Shown here: positions 1 through 9,172 of the stretch, piece by piece | How the letters are laid out: the number at the start of each line of letters is the position of its first letter | How positions within the stretch are numbered: the stretch's first letter is position 1 | Source of the DNA: a bacterium | GTDB lineage: Bacteria > Bacillota > Sulfobacillia > UBA995 | Direction: 5' to 3' | DNA: 64,000 bases | Assembly (NCBI GenBank): GCA_031082145.1 | Contig: JAVHLP010000006.1 | Coordinates: forward strand, 1-64,000 | Notes under the pieces: generated by a model | The model's input: the letters and a program-made list of their open reading frames with translations, nothing else | Told to the model about the DNA's origin: nothing | Database searches by the model: none | Translations under genes and position numbers: made by a program

Positions 1-159
1 TCCCACGACCACCGGTGGTGGAACTTCGTGCATGCAACTACAGCTCAAGCCCTCGACGAGGTCACGTTCGCGCTTCGGGTTAGTGGGGTGACCGTCCAGA
101 GCTTCCGGAGTACCATAGTCACCAACGTCGACGGCTGGGGCAACTCGTGGGCCTGGTAA
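1..159 (+). CDS. 3' end of an unidentified gene (partial)
   Basis: Frame 1 is open from the first base to a TAA at 157-159 and gives 52 codons, so this is the C-terminal end of a gene that starts outside the window. The fragment is rich in Trp, Thr, Val and aromatic residues and ends in NVDGWGNSWAW. That composition would suit a beta-rich secreted or surface protein, but I do not recognise a family. A possible Shine-Dalgarno (SD) site for the next gene follows 15 nt later. Confidence 0.5.
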   Translation, partial: SHDHRWWNFVHATTAQALDEVTFALRVSGVTVQSFRSTIVTNVDGWGNSWAW

Positions 160-189
160 CCGGTCCGATGCACTGGAGGATCTGACCGT

Positions 190-1092
190 ATGCCCGAGCA
201 CCTGCTGGCGTGTCAGGAGCTTACCCGGCGCTACGGCAGGAAGAAGGCGCTCGACGGCCTGACGCTGGCCATCCAGCCCGGCGAGGTGTACGGTCTGGCC
301 GGGCCGAACGGCGCGGGGAAGACGACCTTCCTCTCCCTGGCCTGCGGTCTGTTGCGCCCCAGTTCGGGCACCGTCTGGATCCTGGGCCAGCCGCCTGTCC
401 TTAGTCTCAGGGCTATCGGTCCCCACTTCCAGACGCGGGCGCTGTACCCCAATGAGACCGTCATGCGGAACATCCGCTTCCTCGCCGTCGCTCCGGAACG
501 GGTCCGCGCTAACCTGGAGCGGCTAGGAATAACCGCGCCGGAGCTGCGGCGGGAGGTCAGAACCCTGTCCTACGGGCAACAACAACGGGTGGGACTGGCG
601 ATCAGCCTGGCAAAACCGGCTAAGGTATTCTTGCTCGATGAACCTGGAAGCGGCCTTGATCACCCATCTGCCCGGGAATTGCAAGCCATGCTCCGCGAGT
701 TGGTCTCGGCCGGAGCGGCGGCGGTGGTGGCTAGCCACGAGTGGGTGCTGCTGAATCAGGCTTGCGATCGGGTGGGGATTCTGCTGGACGGGAAGCTCGA
801 GAGGGAACTGCGGGCCCGCGAGGAAACCCGCCGGAGTGCCTTCCTGCTGGTGACTGACCCCCGGATCTCCGCCCCCCAACTCCGGATCCCTCTCATCACG
901 GAAGCGCGGGCCCGCGGCGAAGGCCGCTGGGAGCTTGACCTCCCGGCGGCCGAGGCCGCCTCCGAGGTGATGTCCCGGCTTCTCGAAAACGGCATTCCCG
1001 TCGTTGAGTGGCGGCCGCTGGCGGTCACCGAGAACTGGCAGCGGGTATACCAGGAGCTGCTCGCGAGGAGAGAACACCCGTGCGCCGGGTGA
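190..1092 (+). CDS. ABC transporter ATP-binding protein
   Basis: This is the nucleotide-binding subunit of an ABC exporter, 300 aa. Walker A GPNGAGKTT is at residues 38-46. A Q-loop-like HFQTR, the signature LSYGQQQRVG, Walker B FLLDEPGSGLD and the H-loop residue in VVASHEW follow in order. About 80 residues after the ATPase core form the accessory C-terminal domain common in BcrA/CcmA-type ABC-2 exporters. An SD GGAGG lies 10 nt before the ATG. The next gene is its natural membrane partner but is frameshifted, so this ATPase may have no working permease. The substrate is not evident from sequence. Confidence 0.9.
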   Translation: MPEHLLACQELTRRYGRKKALDGLTLAIQPGEVYGLAGPNGAGKTTFLSLACGLLRPSSGTVWILGQPPVLSLRAIGPHFQTRALYPNETVMRNIRFLAVAPERVRANLERLGITAPELRREVRTLSYGQQQRVGLAISLAKPAKVFLLDEPGSGLDHPSARELQAMLRELVSAGAAAVVASHEWVLLNQACDRVGILLDGKLERELRAREETRRSAFLLVTDPRISAPQLRIPLITEARARGEGRWELDLPAAEAASEVMSRLLENGIPVVEWRPLAVTENWQRVYQELLARREHPCAG

Positions 1093-1160
1093 CTGTCAGG
1101 AGGCCTCAAGGCTCTGACCCGCGTGATCACAACCGCTGACAGTCGGAGGAGGATGCCGGG

Positions 1161-2142
1161 ATGGGCCGGGTGATCGTCCGGGAGTTCCTGAAGGCGCTGC
1201 CCCGAAGAACCTTGCTCTGGATCGTCACCCTCTGGTTTGTGTTCCTGGTGTGGATCCTGGTGTTCCAGGCAGGCAATTACTACACGCACATGCTCGAGAG
1301 CGCGTCCCGAGCCTTCAACCTGACCTCGGCCGAGCGGCTCCGCGAGTTCATCGAACTGGCGCCACCCCAGCACCCGGTGAAAGGGATGGCATTGCTCCTG
1401 AGCCCTCGACTTGCTCCGTCGCACGGGCTGGCATTGCTCACCTCCACGGCCGCGATCATCATGGTGATCCTGGCGTCGAGGCTGTTTGGCGACGAGTACG
1501 GTTTCGGCACCATCCGTCGCCTGTGGACGGAAGGCCCTCCCAGGGTGGTGCACCTGGCAGGGAAGGTGGGCGGCATCTGCCTGGTCATCCTGGCCGCCAT
1601 GGCCTTCACCTGCCTTGCCGCAGTGTTGCTGACACCGGTCGTGCGCTGGTTCTACCCGATCCCGTGGCTGCCGGGGGCCGAGTTCCCTCCCCTCGGGCAA
1701 CTGGCTCGACGCGTCGCGGTGCAGTTGCCGGTCTCCATGGCCATCGTCCTGTTCATGGCCTTGTTCGCAGGCGCCGTCGCGGCAGCTGCCCGGAGCGCAC
1801 TCGCAGGCGCGATAGCGGTGCCTAGTGTACACTCTGTCCTTCCCCGACTCTGCCCTGCCCGCGTCGCTGCAGCCGCTTTTCCCCGGATGGCATGTACGTG
1901 CTTTGCAGGCCCTGGCGTTCCCGGAGTTCGCCCGCGGACCGCATCGGCCCGCCACGGTGCAGATGGAGAACGCCATCAGTACCATGATGGTCGAGAGGGA
2001 GCTCCCCGCCATGGTCATCTTTGAGCCACCGCCGGCGGGCCCCGAACCGTCGCTGGCCGCAAGTATGATCGCCCTCGGAGTTTACCTGCTGGTGCTGATC
2101 GGCACACTTCACGCCATGTGGCGTCGTCAGGAAGCTCCGTGA
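1161..2142 (+). pseudogene. ABC-2 type permease, frameshifted
   Basis: This should be the membrane partner of the ATPase just upstream. The first frame runs from ATG 1161 and encodes hydrophobic segments near residues 17-36, 86-106, 130-155 and 185-210. Around 1816-1824 the homologous-looking reading moves to the +1 frame, which then encodes the rest, including a last membrane segment ([14 protein letters not shown]) and the stop at 2140-2142. Removing one C from the GTGCCTA at 1818-1824 restores a continuous 326-residue protein. The sequence therefore shows a single-base insertion. It could be a true inactivating mutation or a sequencing error. Without correction the first frame runs into unrelated sequence and stops at 2024. 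Confidence 0.75.
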
Positions 2143-2180
2143 GCAGCATTGCTCTCCGCCCACACCAGGCGCCTGGTTTC

Positions 2181-2209
2181 TTGCCCCGCCCGGCCCACCA
2201 TGCTATAAT
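2181..2209 (+). promoter_or_regulatory. Sigma-A promoter of rpmE
   Basis: The -35 TTGCCC (2181-2186) and a perfect -10 TATAAT (2204-2209) are separated by 17 bp. The -10 is extended by a TG at 2201-2202. It lies 40 bp upstream of the rpmE start. Confidence 0.75.
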
Positions 2210-2248
2210 GAACCCGCCGTTTCAGGCTTCCTAGCGAGGTGCTGGCCA

Positions 2249-2452
2249 GTGAAGGAGAAGATCCATCCCGCTTACCATGAGACAACGGTGACCTGTGCCT
2301 GCGGGGCCGCCTACCGGGTGGGCTCCACCAAGAAGAGCATCCGGGTCGAGATCTGCGCTAACTGCCATCCCTTTTACACCGGCAGCCAGCAGCGGATCGT
2401 GGACACGGCGGGGCGCGTGGAGCGCTTCAAGCGGAAGTACGGAATGAAGTAG
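2249..2452 (+). CDS. rpmE: 50S ribosomal protein L31 (zinc-binding form)
   Basis: This is a 67-residue protein of the large ribosomal subunit. Cys16, Cys18, Cys36 and Cys39 match the four-cysteine (C+) zinc-binding type of L31, and the usual motifs HPAYHE and [10 protein letters not shown] are present. The start is GTG 2249, preceded by GAGGT at 2236-2240. The gene has its own promoter and a strong terminator immediately downstream, so it is probably a single-gene unit. The rpmE-yqhQ-prfA-prmC order is typical of clostridial genomes. Confidence 0.95.
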   Translation: MKEKIHPAYHETTVTCACGAAYRVGSTKKSIRVEICANCHPFYTGSQQRIVDTAGRVERFKRKYGMK

Positions 2453-2471
2453 GGACTTTCAACCGACCGGC

Positions 2472-2495
2472 GCCGGCCGCCCGGCCGGCTTTTTT
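2472..2495 (+). terminator. Intrinsic terminator of rpmE
   Basis: GCCGGCCG at 2472-2479 pairs with CGGCCGGC at 2482-2489, and a run of six T follows. It lies 20 nt after the rpmE stop. Confidence 0.85.
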
Positions 2496-2515
2496 GTGCG
2501 ACGGGGGGGTAGGTC

Positions 2516-3391
2516 GTGCCGGAGACCCCTTTCTACGGCGGCCAGGCCGTCATCGAAGGCGTCATGCTGCGCGGACCGGAGCTCATGGCGATAGCCGTGC
2601 GCCGTCCCGACGGGCAGGTGGTGGTGCACCGGGAGTCCCTGGTGGCTGCGGCCGACCGCTGGCCGGGCTGGCGCTGGCCATTCCTCCGCGGCGTCATCGC
2701 CCTGGCCGACTCCCTTTCCCTGGGCGTGCGCGCCCTCCTCATCTCGGCCGAGGTGGCCGGGGAGGAGAAGATGGAGCCGCACCAGGGAGTCCTGGTCGTG
2801 GCGACGGCGGTGGCCCTGGCGGTCGGCCTCTTCATCCTGCTGCCCACCGTGATCACCGGGTTCCTGGGCCGCTGGCTGCCGGCCGGGGTCCGGCACCTGG
2901 TGGAAGGCATGGTCCGGCTCGGACTGCTCGTCGGCTACATCGCTACCATCGCCCGCCTGCCGGACGTGAGGCGGGTCTTCGCCTACCACGGCGCCGAGCA
3001 CCGGGTGATCCACCTCTTCGAGGGGGGCGGCAGGCGGGACGTCGATCAGGCTCGGGCCTGGCCGCTCTTGCATCCCCGCTGCGGGACAAGTTTCCTGCTG
3101 TTCGTGGTGGCCATCAGCGTCCTCGTCTTCGCGTTTTTCGGCTGGCCCGTCCTCTGGCAGCGCGTCGCCCTCCGGCTGGTCCTGCTGCCGGTGGTGGCGG
3201 GCATCGCTTACGAGGCCATACGCCTGTCCGGCCGGTCGCGGCATCCGCTGGTCAAGGCTATGGCCGTGCCCGGCCTGGCCCTGCAACGCCTGACCACCCG
3301 CGAGCCGTCCGACGACCAGGTGGAGGTGGCCCTGGCGGCCCTGGAAGCCGTGCTGCCGCCGTGCTATAATCCGGCTGAGGACAACCCATGA
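2516..3391 (+). CDS. yqhQ: DUF1385 membrane protein (YqhQ family)
   Basis: This integral membrane protein of 291 aa has the family's hallmark N-terminus ([14 protein letters not shown]) and the conserved motifs [10 protein letters not shown] and HPRCGTSF. Hydrophobic stretches occur around residues 95-120, 130-155, 200-222 and 225-250. The family is widespread in Bacillota directly upstream of prfA, and its biochemical function is not established to my knowledge. The start is GTG 2516, with a G-rich SD at 2503-2512. The stop overlaps the prfA start as ATGA, suggesting translational coupling. Confidence 0.85.
   Translation: MPETPFYGGQAVIEGVMLRGPELMAIAVRRPDGQVVVHRESLVAAADRWPGWRWPFLRGVIALADSLSLGVRALLISAEVAGEEKMEPHQGVLVVATAVALAVGLFILLPTVITGFLGRWLPAGVRHLVEGMVRLGLLVGYIATIARLPDVRRVFAYHGAEHRVIHLFEGGGRRDVDQARAWPLLHPRCGTSFLLFVVAISVLVFAFFGWPVLWQRVALRLVLLPVVAGIAYEAIRLSGRSRHPLVKAMAVPGLALQRLTTREPSDDQVEVALAALEAVLPPCYNPAEDNP
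3361..3370 (+). promoter_or_regulatory. Possible internal promoter for prfA (extended -10)
   Basis: TGCTATAAT ends at 3370, inside the last codons of yqhQ and 18 bp before prfA. No convincing -35 is seen (TGGAAG at 3342-3347 is the best), so activity would depend on the extended -10. Confidence 0.4.
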
Positions 3392-4464
3392 TGCGATCCC
3401 TGGCCGATCTGGAAGCTCGCTACGAGGAGTTGACCGCCCTCCTCAGCGACCCCGCGGTCATCGCCCGCCAGGAAGAGTGGAGGAAACTGGCGAGGGAGCA
3501 TCGCCGGCTGACCACGGTGGTCGAGATCAACCGCGAGTACCGGGAAACCCTGCGGCGGCGGGAGGATGCCCGCCAACTGCTCAGGGACGACAACGACGAG
3601 GAACTCCGCGCCCTGGCCGAGGAGGAAGTGGCCGGGCTTGAGGAACGGGCGGCAGCGTGCGAGCGGAGGCTCAAGGAACTCCTGGTGCCCCGGGATCCGG
3701 CCGACGACAAGAATGTGATCATCGAGATCCGGGCCGGGACCGGCGGCGACGAGGCGGCCCTCTTCGCCGCCGATCTCTACCGCATGTATGCTCGCTTCGC
3801 GGAGGGCCGAGGCTGGCGGGTGGAGCTGCTCTCCAGCAATCCCACCGGGATCGGCGGCTTCAAGGAGATCATCTTCATGGTCCACGGCGACCGCGCCTAC
3901 AGCTACCTGAAGCACGAGCGGGGGGTGCACCGGGTACAGCGGGTCCCGGCGACCGAGGCCTCCGGCCGTATCCACACCTCCACCGCCACCGTGGCCGTGC
4001 TGCCCGAAGCGGAGGAAGTGGAGGTCCACATCGCCACCGAGGACCTGCAGGTCGACACCTTCTGTGCCAGCGGGCCGGGAGGCCAGCATGTCAACAAGAC
4101 CGAGTCGGCTGTCCGCATCACCCACCTGCCCACCGGCCTGGTGGTCACCTGCCAGGACGAGAAGTCCCAGCACAAGAACAGGGAGCGGGCCTTGCGGGTG
4201 CTGCGGGCCCGCCTCCTGGAGATAGCGACCGAGCAGCAAGAGGAAGAGGTTGCCCAGGCTAGGCGAGCCCAGGTGGGGACCGGCGAGCGGGCGGAGAAGA
4301 TCAGGACCTATAACTTCCCCGACGGCCGGATCACCGATCACCGCCTCAAGCAGACCTGGCACCGGCTGGAGGCCATCCTCGAGGGCGACCTGGGACCGGT
4401 GGTCGAGGCCCTGATGGCCCACGAACAGGCCCAGAGACTGGCCCGGGCCACCGCCTCGGGATGA
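3388..4464 (+). CDS. prfA: Peptide chain release factor 1
   Basis: RF1 recognises UAA and UAG and triggers peptide release. The protein has the normal length of 358 aa. The codon-recognition PAT tripeptide (PxT class, which marks RF1 rather than RF2) is at residues 187-189 within [10 protein letters not shown]. The catalytic GGQ is at 231-233 in [15 protein letters not shown]. The ATG at 3388 overlaps the yqhQ stop; a second ATG follows directly. The gene encoding its methylase (prmC) starts 4 nt before the stop, so enzyme and substrate are translationally coupled. Confidence 0.97.
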   Translation: MMRSLADLEARYEELTALLSDPAVIARQEEWRKLAREHRRLTTVVEINREYRETLRRREDARQLLRDDNDEELRALAEEEVAGLEERAAACERRLKELLVPRDPADDKNVIIEIRAGTGGDEAALFAADLYRMYARFAEGRGWRVELLSSNPTGIGGFKEIIFMVHGDRAYSYLKHERGVHRVQRVPATEASGRIHTSTATVAVLPEAEEVEVHIATEDLQVDTFCASGPGGQHVNKTESAVRITHLPTGLVVTCQDEKSQHKNRERALRVLRARLLEIATEQQEEEVAQARRAQVGTGERAEKIRTYNFPDGRITDHRLKQTWHRLEAILEGDLGPVVEALMAHEQAQRLARATASG

Positions 4465-5309
4465 AGGTGGCCGGGGCGCTGGGGGAAGGCATCGACCGCC
4501 TGACCGGAGGCCCCAATCCCCGGCTGGACGCCGAGGTGCTCTTGGCTTGGGCCCGCGGGTGCACCCGGGCCGAGTTGCTGGGTGACCGGGAAGAGCGGTT
4601 GACCGCTCGGGAACTGGCCCGCTACCGCAGAGCCCTGGACCGCCGGGCCCGGGGCGAGCCGGTGGCCTACCTGCTGGGCCGGCGCGAGTTCATGTCCCTG
4701 GACTTTGAGGTCAACCCCGCCGTGCTCATCCCCCGGCCGGAAACCGAGGTGCTGGTGGAAGAGGCGTGCCGCCTGGTGGCCGGCCGAGGGGCGGTCCTGG
4801 CCGACGCCGGCACCGGCTCTGGCGCCGTGGCGGTGGCGCTCGCCCACCACTGTCCGGGGACCGTTGTCTACGCCACCGATTGCTCGGAAGCGGCCCTCGA
4901 GGTCGCCCGGCGCAATGCCCGGCGGCTGGGAGTGGGGGACCGGGTCCGGTTCCACGCCGGCGACCATCTTGAGCCATTGCAGGCGGCGGGGGTGGCGGGG
5001 ATCAGCGGCGTGCTCTCCAATCCTCCCTACGTGCCAACCGCCGATCTGGCCCGGCTTCCTGTCGACGTCCGCGCCTTTGAGCCTCTCCTGGCCCTGGACG
5101 GCGGCCCCGACGGTCTTCGTTCCCATCGCATCCTGGCCGCCGAGGCCGCCCGGCTGCTGGGCCCGGGGGGTTGGCTGGGCCTGGAGGTGGGCCCCGGTCA
5201 GGCCCAGGCGGTGGCCGCCATCATGGCCGGGGCGGGTTTCGGAGGACCCCGGGTGTTGCCCGACCTGGCCGGGCGCCCCCGGGCCGTCTTCGCGGAGCTA
5301 GGGTCATGA
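4461..5309 (+). CDS. prmC: Release factor glutamine methyltransferase
   Basis: PrmC is an S-adenosylmethionine-dependent methyltransferase that modifies the Gln of the release-factor GGQ loop. The 282 aa contain a helical N-terminal domain followed by a Rossmann-type methyltransferase domain. The SAM-binding [15 protein letters not shown] is near residues 113-127 and the catalytic NPPY is at 187-190. The RREFMSLDF and [12 protein letters not shown] signatures upstream of the SAM site are typical. The start ATG overlaps the prfA stop, and the stop overlaps the next start as ATGA. Confidence 0.95.
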   Translation: MKVAGALGEGIDRLTGGPNPRLDAEVLLAWARGCTRAELLGDREERLTARELARYRRALDRRARGEPVAYLLGRREFMSLDFEVNPAVLIPRPETEVLVEEACRLVAGRGAVLADAGTGSGAVAVALAHHCPGTVVYATDCSEAALEVARRNARRLGVGDRVRFHAGDHLEPLQAAGVAGISGVLSNPPYVPTADLARLPVDVRAFEPLLALDGGPDGLRSHRILAAEAARLLGPGGWLGLEVGPGQAQAVAAIMAGAGFGGPRVLPDLAGRPRAVFAELGS

Positions 5310-6343
5310 CCAGGGTGCTGCGGGTCGATCCCCGGCAGCCCGATCCCGCCGCCCTGGCCGAGGGAGGGGCGGTCCTGCGGGCGGGTGGGCTGGTGGCCTT
5401 CCCCACCGAGACGGTCTACGGGCTGGGGGCCGACGCCACCAACGGGGAGGCCGTCGGGCGCGTGTTCACGGCCAAGGACCGGCCTGCCGACAATCCCCTG
5501 ATCGTGCACGTCGCCTCCCCCGGGGACGTGCCCGGGCTCGGCCGCCGGGGCCGTCTGCTGGTGGAGGCTTTCTGGCCCGGACCCCTGAGCCTGGTGCTGC
5601 CCCGCTGGCCGGGCATCGCCGCCGAGGTGGGGTGCGGCCTGCCGACGGTTGCCGTGCGCATGCCGGACCATCCAGTCGCCCTGGGCCTCATCGCCCGGGC
5701 CGGGGTGCCGGTGGCCGCCCCCAGCGCCAACCGCTCCGGCCGGGTGAGCCCCACCGCCGCCGGGCACGTCCTGGCCGACCTGCGTGGCCGGGTGGATCTC
5801 GTGCTGGACGGCGGCCCCACCCGGCTGGGCCTGGAATCCACGGTGCTGGACCTGACCTCTGATCCGCCGCGAGTACTGAGGCCGGGCGGGGTGACCCTGG
5901 AGGAACTCCAGCAGTTGGTCCCCGGGGTGGTGGCCGGGGCGCCCCTCGGGGAGCCTCTCCCGTCGCCGGGTACCCGCTACCGTCACTACGCCCCCCGGGC
6001 GCGGGTGATCCTGGTCGCCGCCGGCGGCGGGGAGTTGGCCGCGGCCATGCGGGAACTGGCCGGGGAGCATCGCAGGGGCGGGGCTCGAGTGGGGGCCCTG
6101 GTCCGGGGCAGCTGGGAACCTGGCCAACTGGGCGTCGACATCGTGCACAGCCTGGGCGAGAGCCTGGCGGAGGTCGCGGCGGGGCTGTACGCCGGTCTCA
6201 GGGCCCTGGACGCCGGGGGAGCGGACGTTATCCTGGCCGAGGCCGCCTTTCCCGGGGAGGGGTTGGGCCGGGCCATCGGGGACCGGCTGCGGCGGGCGGC
6301 GGGCACGCATTCTGGTAACCAATCGCCCCCTGGTATACAATAA
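5306..6343 (+). CDS. ywlC: L-threonylcarbamoyladenylate synthase (TsaC/Sua5)
   Basis: This enzyme makes threonylcarbamoyl-AMP from threonine, bicarbonate and ATP, the first step of t6A formation at position 37 of ANN-decoding tRNAs. At 345 aa it is the long two-domain Sua5 type. The YrdC domain (FPTETVYGLGADA, KDRPADNPL, PSANRSGRVSPT) occupies about residues 15-200, and the C-terminal Sua5 domain begins around SPGTRYRHYAP. ATG 5306 was chosen over an upstream in-frame start because it overlaps the prmC stop by 4 nt. The TAA stop overlaps an ATG (TAATG). Confidence 0.93.
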   Translation: MTRVLRVDPRQPDPAALAEGGAVLRAGGLVAFPTETVYGLGADATNGEAVGRVFTAKDRPADNPLIVHVASPGDVPGLGRRGRLLVEAFWPGPLSLVLPRWPGIAAEVGCGLPTVAVRMPDHPVALGLIARAGVPVAAPSANRSGRVSPTAAGHVLADLRGRVDLVLDGGPTRLGLESTVLDLTSDPPRVLRPGGVTLEELQQLVPGVVAGAPLGEPLPSPGTRYRHYAPRARVILVAAGGGELAAAMRELAGEHRRGGARVGALVRGSWEPGQLGVDIVHSLGESLAEVAAGLYAGLRALDAGGADVILAEAAFPGEGLGRAIGDRLRRAAGTHSGNQSPPGIQ

Positions 6344-6369
6344 TGGTTGAGAGTGGGGATTCCTGCTTG

Positions 6370-6840
6370 GTGAAGAACATCCTGGTGGTCTGTAGCGGCA
6401 ATACCTGCCGCAGCCCGATGGCGGCGGCTCTGCTGGCGACCCGGCTGGGAGCCGGCCGGCAGATACTGGCGGCCGGCACGGCGGCGGTGCCCGGCTCCGG
6501 GGCGTCCGCCCTGGCCATCCAGGTCATGGGCGAGCGGGGGCTGGATCTCGGCGGCCACCGGGCCCGGATTCTCTCGCGGGACCTGGTGGAACAGGCCGAC
6601 CTGGTCCTGACCATGACCCGGGCCCACCGGCAGGCGGTGCTGGACCTGGTTCCGGGAGCCGCCGATCGCACTTTCACCTTGAGGGAGTATGCCGGTTGCC
6701 CCGTCAACCCGCCGGTTGACGAGGAACTGGACATCTCCGACCCGCTGGGCCGGGGGTTGGAAGTCTACCAGGCCGTCGCGGGGGAGCTCGAGCGACTGGC
6801 CGACGAGGTGGGCCGGCGGCTGGGAGGTGGGGCGGGGTGA
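6370..6840 (+). CDS. ywlE: Low-molecular-weight phosphatase, protein-arginine phosphatase type
   Basis: This is a protein of about 156 aa with the phosphatase loop CSGNTCRSP starting at Cys8 and the general-acid motif DPLGR (Asp) near residue 120. Thr after Gly-Asn, where tyrosine phosphatases have Ile, is the feature that marks YwlE-type phosphoarginine phosphatases, which counter McsB. The start is uncertain. GTG 6370 and TTG 6367 both sit 8-10 nt after a GTGGGGA SD, while ATG 6343 overlaps the ywlC stop but lacks an SD and would add nine residues. The stop overlaps the rpiB start as GTGA. Confidence 0.88.
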   Translation: MKNILVVCSGNTCRSPMAAALLATRLGAGRQILAAGTAAVPGSGASALAIQVMGERGLDLGGHRARILSRDLVEQADLVLTMTRAHRQAVLDLVPGAADRTFTLREYAGCPVNPPVDEELDISDPLGRGLEVYQAVAGELERLADEVGRRLGGGAG

Positions 6841-7286
6841 GGGTGGCCATAGCCTGCGACCACGCGGGGCTTGAACTCAAGCAGGCCATCATGCGGGGAC
6901 TGCCCGCCGTCCAGTGGCAGGACCTGGGTACCTACGGCCCGGAGCCGGTAGACTACCCCGATCTGGCCCTGGCGGTGGCCGAGGAAGTGCGCCGGGGCGG
7001 GGGTCTGGGGATCCTGGTCTGCGGCACCGGGGCCGGCATGGCCATCGCCGCCAACAAGGTGCCGGGAGTGCGGGCGGCGGTGGCTCACGAGACCTTCACC
7101 GCCCGGGCGGTGCGCGAGCACAACGCCGCCAACATCCTGTGCCTGGGGGCCAGGGTGGTCGGATCGGGGTTGGCGCTGGAGGTGGTGCGGGCGTGGCTGG
7201 GAGCGGCTCCCCGGGAGGGCCGGCACCGGATCCGGGTGGACAAGATCGCGGCCATCGAGCGCCACTCGGGCGGGGATCAGCGGTGA
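6837..7286 (+). CDS. rpiB: Ribose 5-phosphate isomerase B
   Basis: RpiB interconverts ribose 5-phosphate and ribulose 5-phosphate in the non-oxidative pentose phosphate pathway. The protein has 149 aa with the family motifs [10 protein letters not shown], the active-site Cys62 in [13 protein letters not shown], and [14 protein letters not shown]. It starts at GTG 6837 overlapping the ywlE stop, and its own stop overlaps the GTG of the next gene. Its position between ywlE and comEB is standard in Bacillota. Confidence 0.95.
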   Translation: MRVAIACDHAGLELKQAIMRGLPAVQWQDLGTYGPEPVDYPDLALAVAEEVRRGGGLGILVCGTGAGMAIAANKVPGVRAAVAHETFTARAVREHNAANILCLGARVVGSGLALEVVRAWLGAAPREGRHRIRVDKIAAIERHSGGDQR

Positions 7287-7879
7287 GGCGGCAACCCCGT
7301 CCCAGTTGGGACAGCTACTTCCTGGAGATCACGCTGGCGGTTGCCCGCCGCTCCACCTGCCTGCGGCGACAGGTGGGGGCCATCGTGGTCCGGGACAAGC
7401 GGATCCTGACCACCGGCTACAACGGGGCGCCTTCGGGGCTGGAGCACTGCAGCCACGAGGGCTGCCTGCGGGAGCGCCTGGGGATCCCCTCGGGAGAGCG
7501 TCACGAGCTGTGCCGGGGCCTCCACGCCGAACAGAATGCCCTCTTGCAGGCGGCCCTGCACGGGATCGGGCTGCAGGGCGCCACCCTGTATTGCACCACC
7601 GCGCCCTGCGGGATCTGCGCCAAGATGATCATCAACGCCGGGCTGAAGAGAGTGGTTTTCCTGGACTCCTACCCTGACGAGCTGGCGCAGGAGTGCCTGG
7701 CGGAGGCCCAGGTGGAGCTGGTGAAGGGAGAGGAGACGCTTGCGGCCGATCAGCACTCGTACCATCGCCTTGCCGCGGCTGAACCGGCTGGAACCGACCC
7801 TGGAAGCGACCGCCCTGAAGCTGATGGAGGAAGCGGGGGAGCTGGCCAAGACCATTCTCAGCCTGGCCGGCGAGGGTAA
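7283..7879 (+). CDS. comEB: ComEB/dCMP deaminase family protein
   Basis: This zinc-dependent deaminase probably converts dCMP to dUMP. The zinc site is complete: His81-Ala-Glu83 (HAEQNALLQ) and Cys109/Cys112 (PCGIC). The GTG start at 7283 overlaps the rpiB stop. Recognisable homology ends at about residue 153 ([10 protein letters not shown]). The remaining 45 residues are Gly/Ser/Pro-rich and overlap the next gene out of frame for 140 nt. A normal family member would stop near 7740, so the tail may be a read-on caused by loss of the original stop. Catalysis should not be affected. Confidence 0.88.
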   Translation: MRRQPRPSWDSYFLEITLAVARRSTCLRRQVGAIVVRDKRILTTGYNGAPSGLEHCSHEGCLRERLGIPSGERHELCRGLHAEQNALLQAALHGIGLQGATLYCTTAPCGICAKMIINAGLKRVVFLDSYPDELAQECLAEAQVELVKGEETLAADQHSYHRLAAAEPAGTDPGSDRPEADGGSGGAGQDHSQPGRRG

Positions 7880-8051
7880 GCAAGGTCCCGCCCTCTCCCG
7901 GGCGGCCCTCGACCTCCTGGACGTGGCGCAGACGGCCATAACCATGATGTATGTGCTTGAGGAGCAGTACGGGGTCGACGTGTCCGGGGCCCTCGACCGG
8001 CACCTGGCCAAGCTCCTCGACAAAGGGTACCTGAGCCTGGAAGCGGATTAG
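7740..8051 (+). CDS. MazG-like nucleotide pyrophosphohydrolase domain protein
   Basis: This small all-alpha protein of 103 aa carries the acidic metal-binding motifs of MazG-type NTP pyrophosphatases: [10 protein letters not shown] near residues 28-37 and [13 protein letters not shown] near 58-70. Such proteins hydrolyse NTPs or dNTPs to the monophosphate, and the adjacent dCMP deaminase is consistent with a nucleotide-pool role. The TTG start at 7740 is supported by GGAGAGGAG ending 5 nt upstream. The start lies inside the comEB reading frame. Confidence 0.75.
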   Translation: MRPISTRTIALPRLNRLEPTLEATALKLMEEAGELAKTILSLAGEGKQGPALSRAALDLLDVAQTAITMMYVLEEQYGVDVSGALDRHLAKLLDKGYLSLEAD

Positions 8052-8128
8052 TCCGGCCAGCTCAAGAAGGTGAAGCTGGACGAGGCGTCGAAGTGCGGGG
8101 CGCCTATTTGAGTGAGCGGAGGAAGGCT

Positions 8129-9172
8129 GTGTTGCCCGATCATGTCCTGGGTCTCCTGATAGCGGCGGCCGCCGCCCTGTCCGTCACCCCGGTCGTGAAG
8201 CGCTTGGCCGTGCGGGTAGGAGCGTTCGATCAACCGGTGCCCCGCAGCGTCCACACCCGCGCTGTACCTCACCTGGGAGGACTGGCCATCTACATCGCCT
8301 TCGCCGCCGGCGCGCTGGCGACCGCGGGTCCGGCCAATCGTGACGTCCGGGCGATCCTGTTAGGTGGCCTGCTCGTGCTGGCCCTGGGCGCCCTGGACGA
8401 CTTCCGCAACCTCCGTCCGGCCTGGAAGCTGCTGGGCCAGATCGTGGCGGCCGGCGTGGTTGTCAGCTTGGGGTGCCAGATCCGCTTCTTCTCCCATCCC
8501 GTGGGCGACGGCCTGATCTTCCTGGGTTACTGGAGCGTCCCCGTCACCATCCTGTGGATCGTGGCCGTGATGAACGTCGTCAACCTCATGGACGGGCTGG
8601 ACGGTCTGGCTGCCGGAGTGGCCTCCATCGTGGCCCTCACCCTGCTGGTCGTGTCCTTGCGGCACGACCAGCCGCTGACCGCCCTCTTCACCGCAGTGCT
8701 GGCCGGGAGTGCCCTGGGCTTCCTCCCCCACAACTTCAACCCGGCCAAGATCTTCATGGGTGATGCGGGGGCCATGTTCCTCGGCTTCGCCCTGGCCGTG
8801 GTCGCCATCGGGGGACCGCTCAAGCAGGCCACCACCATCGCCCTGGCGGTCCCGGTGATCGCCCTGGGGCTACCCATCGTGGATACCACCTGCGCCATAG
8901 TCCGCCGGGTCTCCAACGGCCGCCCCTTCCACCAGGCTGATCGGGGCCACCTGCACCACCGGCTGCTGCGGCTGGGTCTCAGCCAGCGCCAGGCGGTGGT
9001 GGTCCTCTACGGGGTAAGCGCCTGGCTTGGCCTCAACGCCATCATTGTGAGCGAGGTGCCCCGTCGCCAGGGGGCCGGGCTGCTCCTGCTGGTAATCGGT
9101 CTGCTGCTATACGCGGCGATCAGGGTTGGCGCTCTCGACGAGTCGGCCGACGGTCGCGAGTACGGTGGCTGA
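8129..9172 (+). CDS. wecA: Polyprenyl-phosphate glycosyl-1-phosphate transferase (WecA/TagO-like)
   Basis: This multi-spanning membrane enzyme transfers a sugar-1-phosphate, probably GlcNAc-1-P, from a UDP-sugar to undecaprenyl phosphate, the first step of wall-polymer synthesis. The 347 aa have the MraY/WecA family landmarks: PHLGGLAIY, DDFRNLRPAWK, VNLMDGLDGLAAG, NPAKIFMGDAGAMFLGF and the HLHHRLL histidine motif that separates WecA/TagO from MraY. GTG 8129 has GGAGG 6 nt upstream; TTG 8132 is equally possible, and an in-frame GTG at 8093 lacks an SD. The next gene makes UDP-ManNAc and overlaps it by 8 nt. Confidence 0.88.
   Translation: MLPDHVLGLLIAAAAALSVTPVVKRLAVRVGAFDQPVPRSVHTRAVPHLGGLAIYIAFAAGALATAGPANRDVRAILLGGLLVLALGALDDFRNLRPAWKLLGQIVAAGVVVSLGCQIRFFSHPVGDGLIFLGYWSVPVTILWIVAVMNVVNLMDGLDGLAAGVASIVALTLLVVSLRHDQPLTALFTAVLAGSALGFLPHNFNPAKIFMGDAGAMFLGFALAVVAIGGPLKQATTIALAVPVIALGLPIVDTTCAIVRRVSNGRPFHQADRGHLHHRLLRLGLSQRQAVVVLYGVSAWLGLNAIIVSEVPRRQGAGLLLLVIGLLLYAAIRVGALDESADGREYGG

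Noticed and set aside
756-2018. Long - strand open frame of 420 codons opposite the ABC genes
   Set aside because: Composition is Gly/Arg/His/Gln-rich without any motif; it mirrors the high-G+C third-position bias of the + strand genes.
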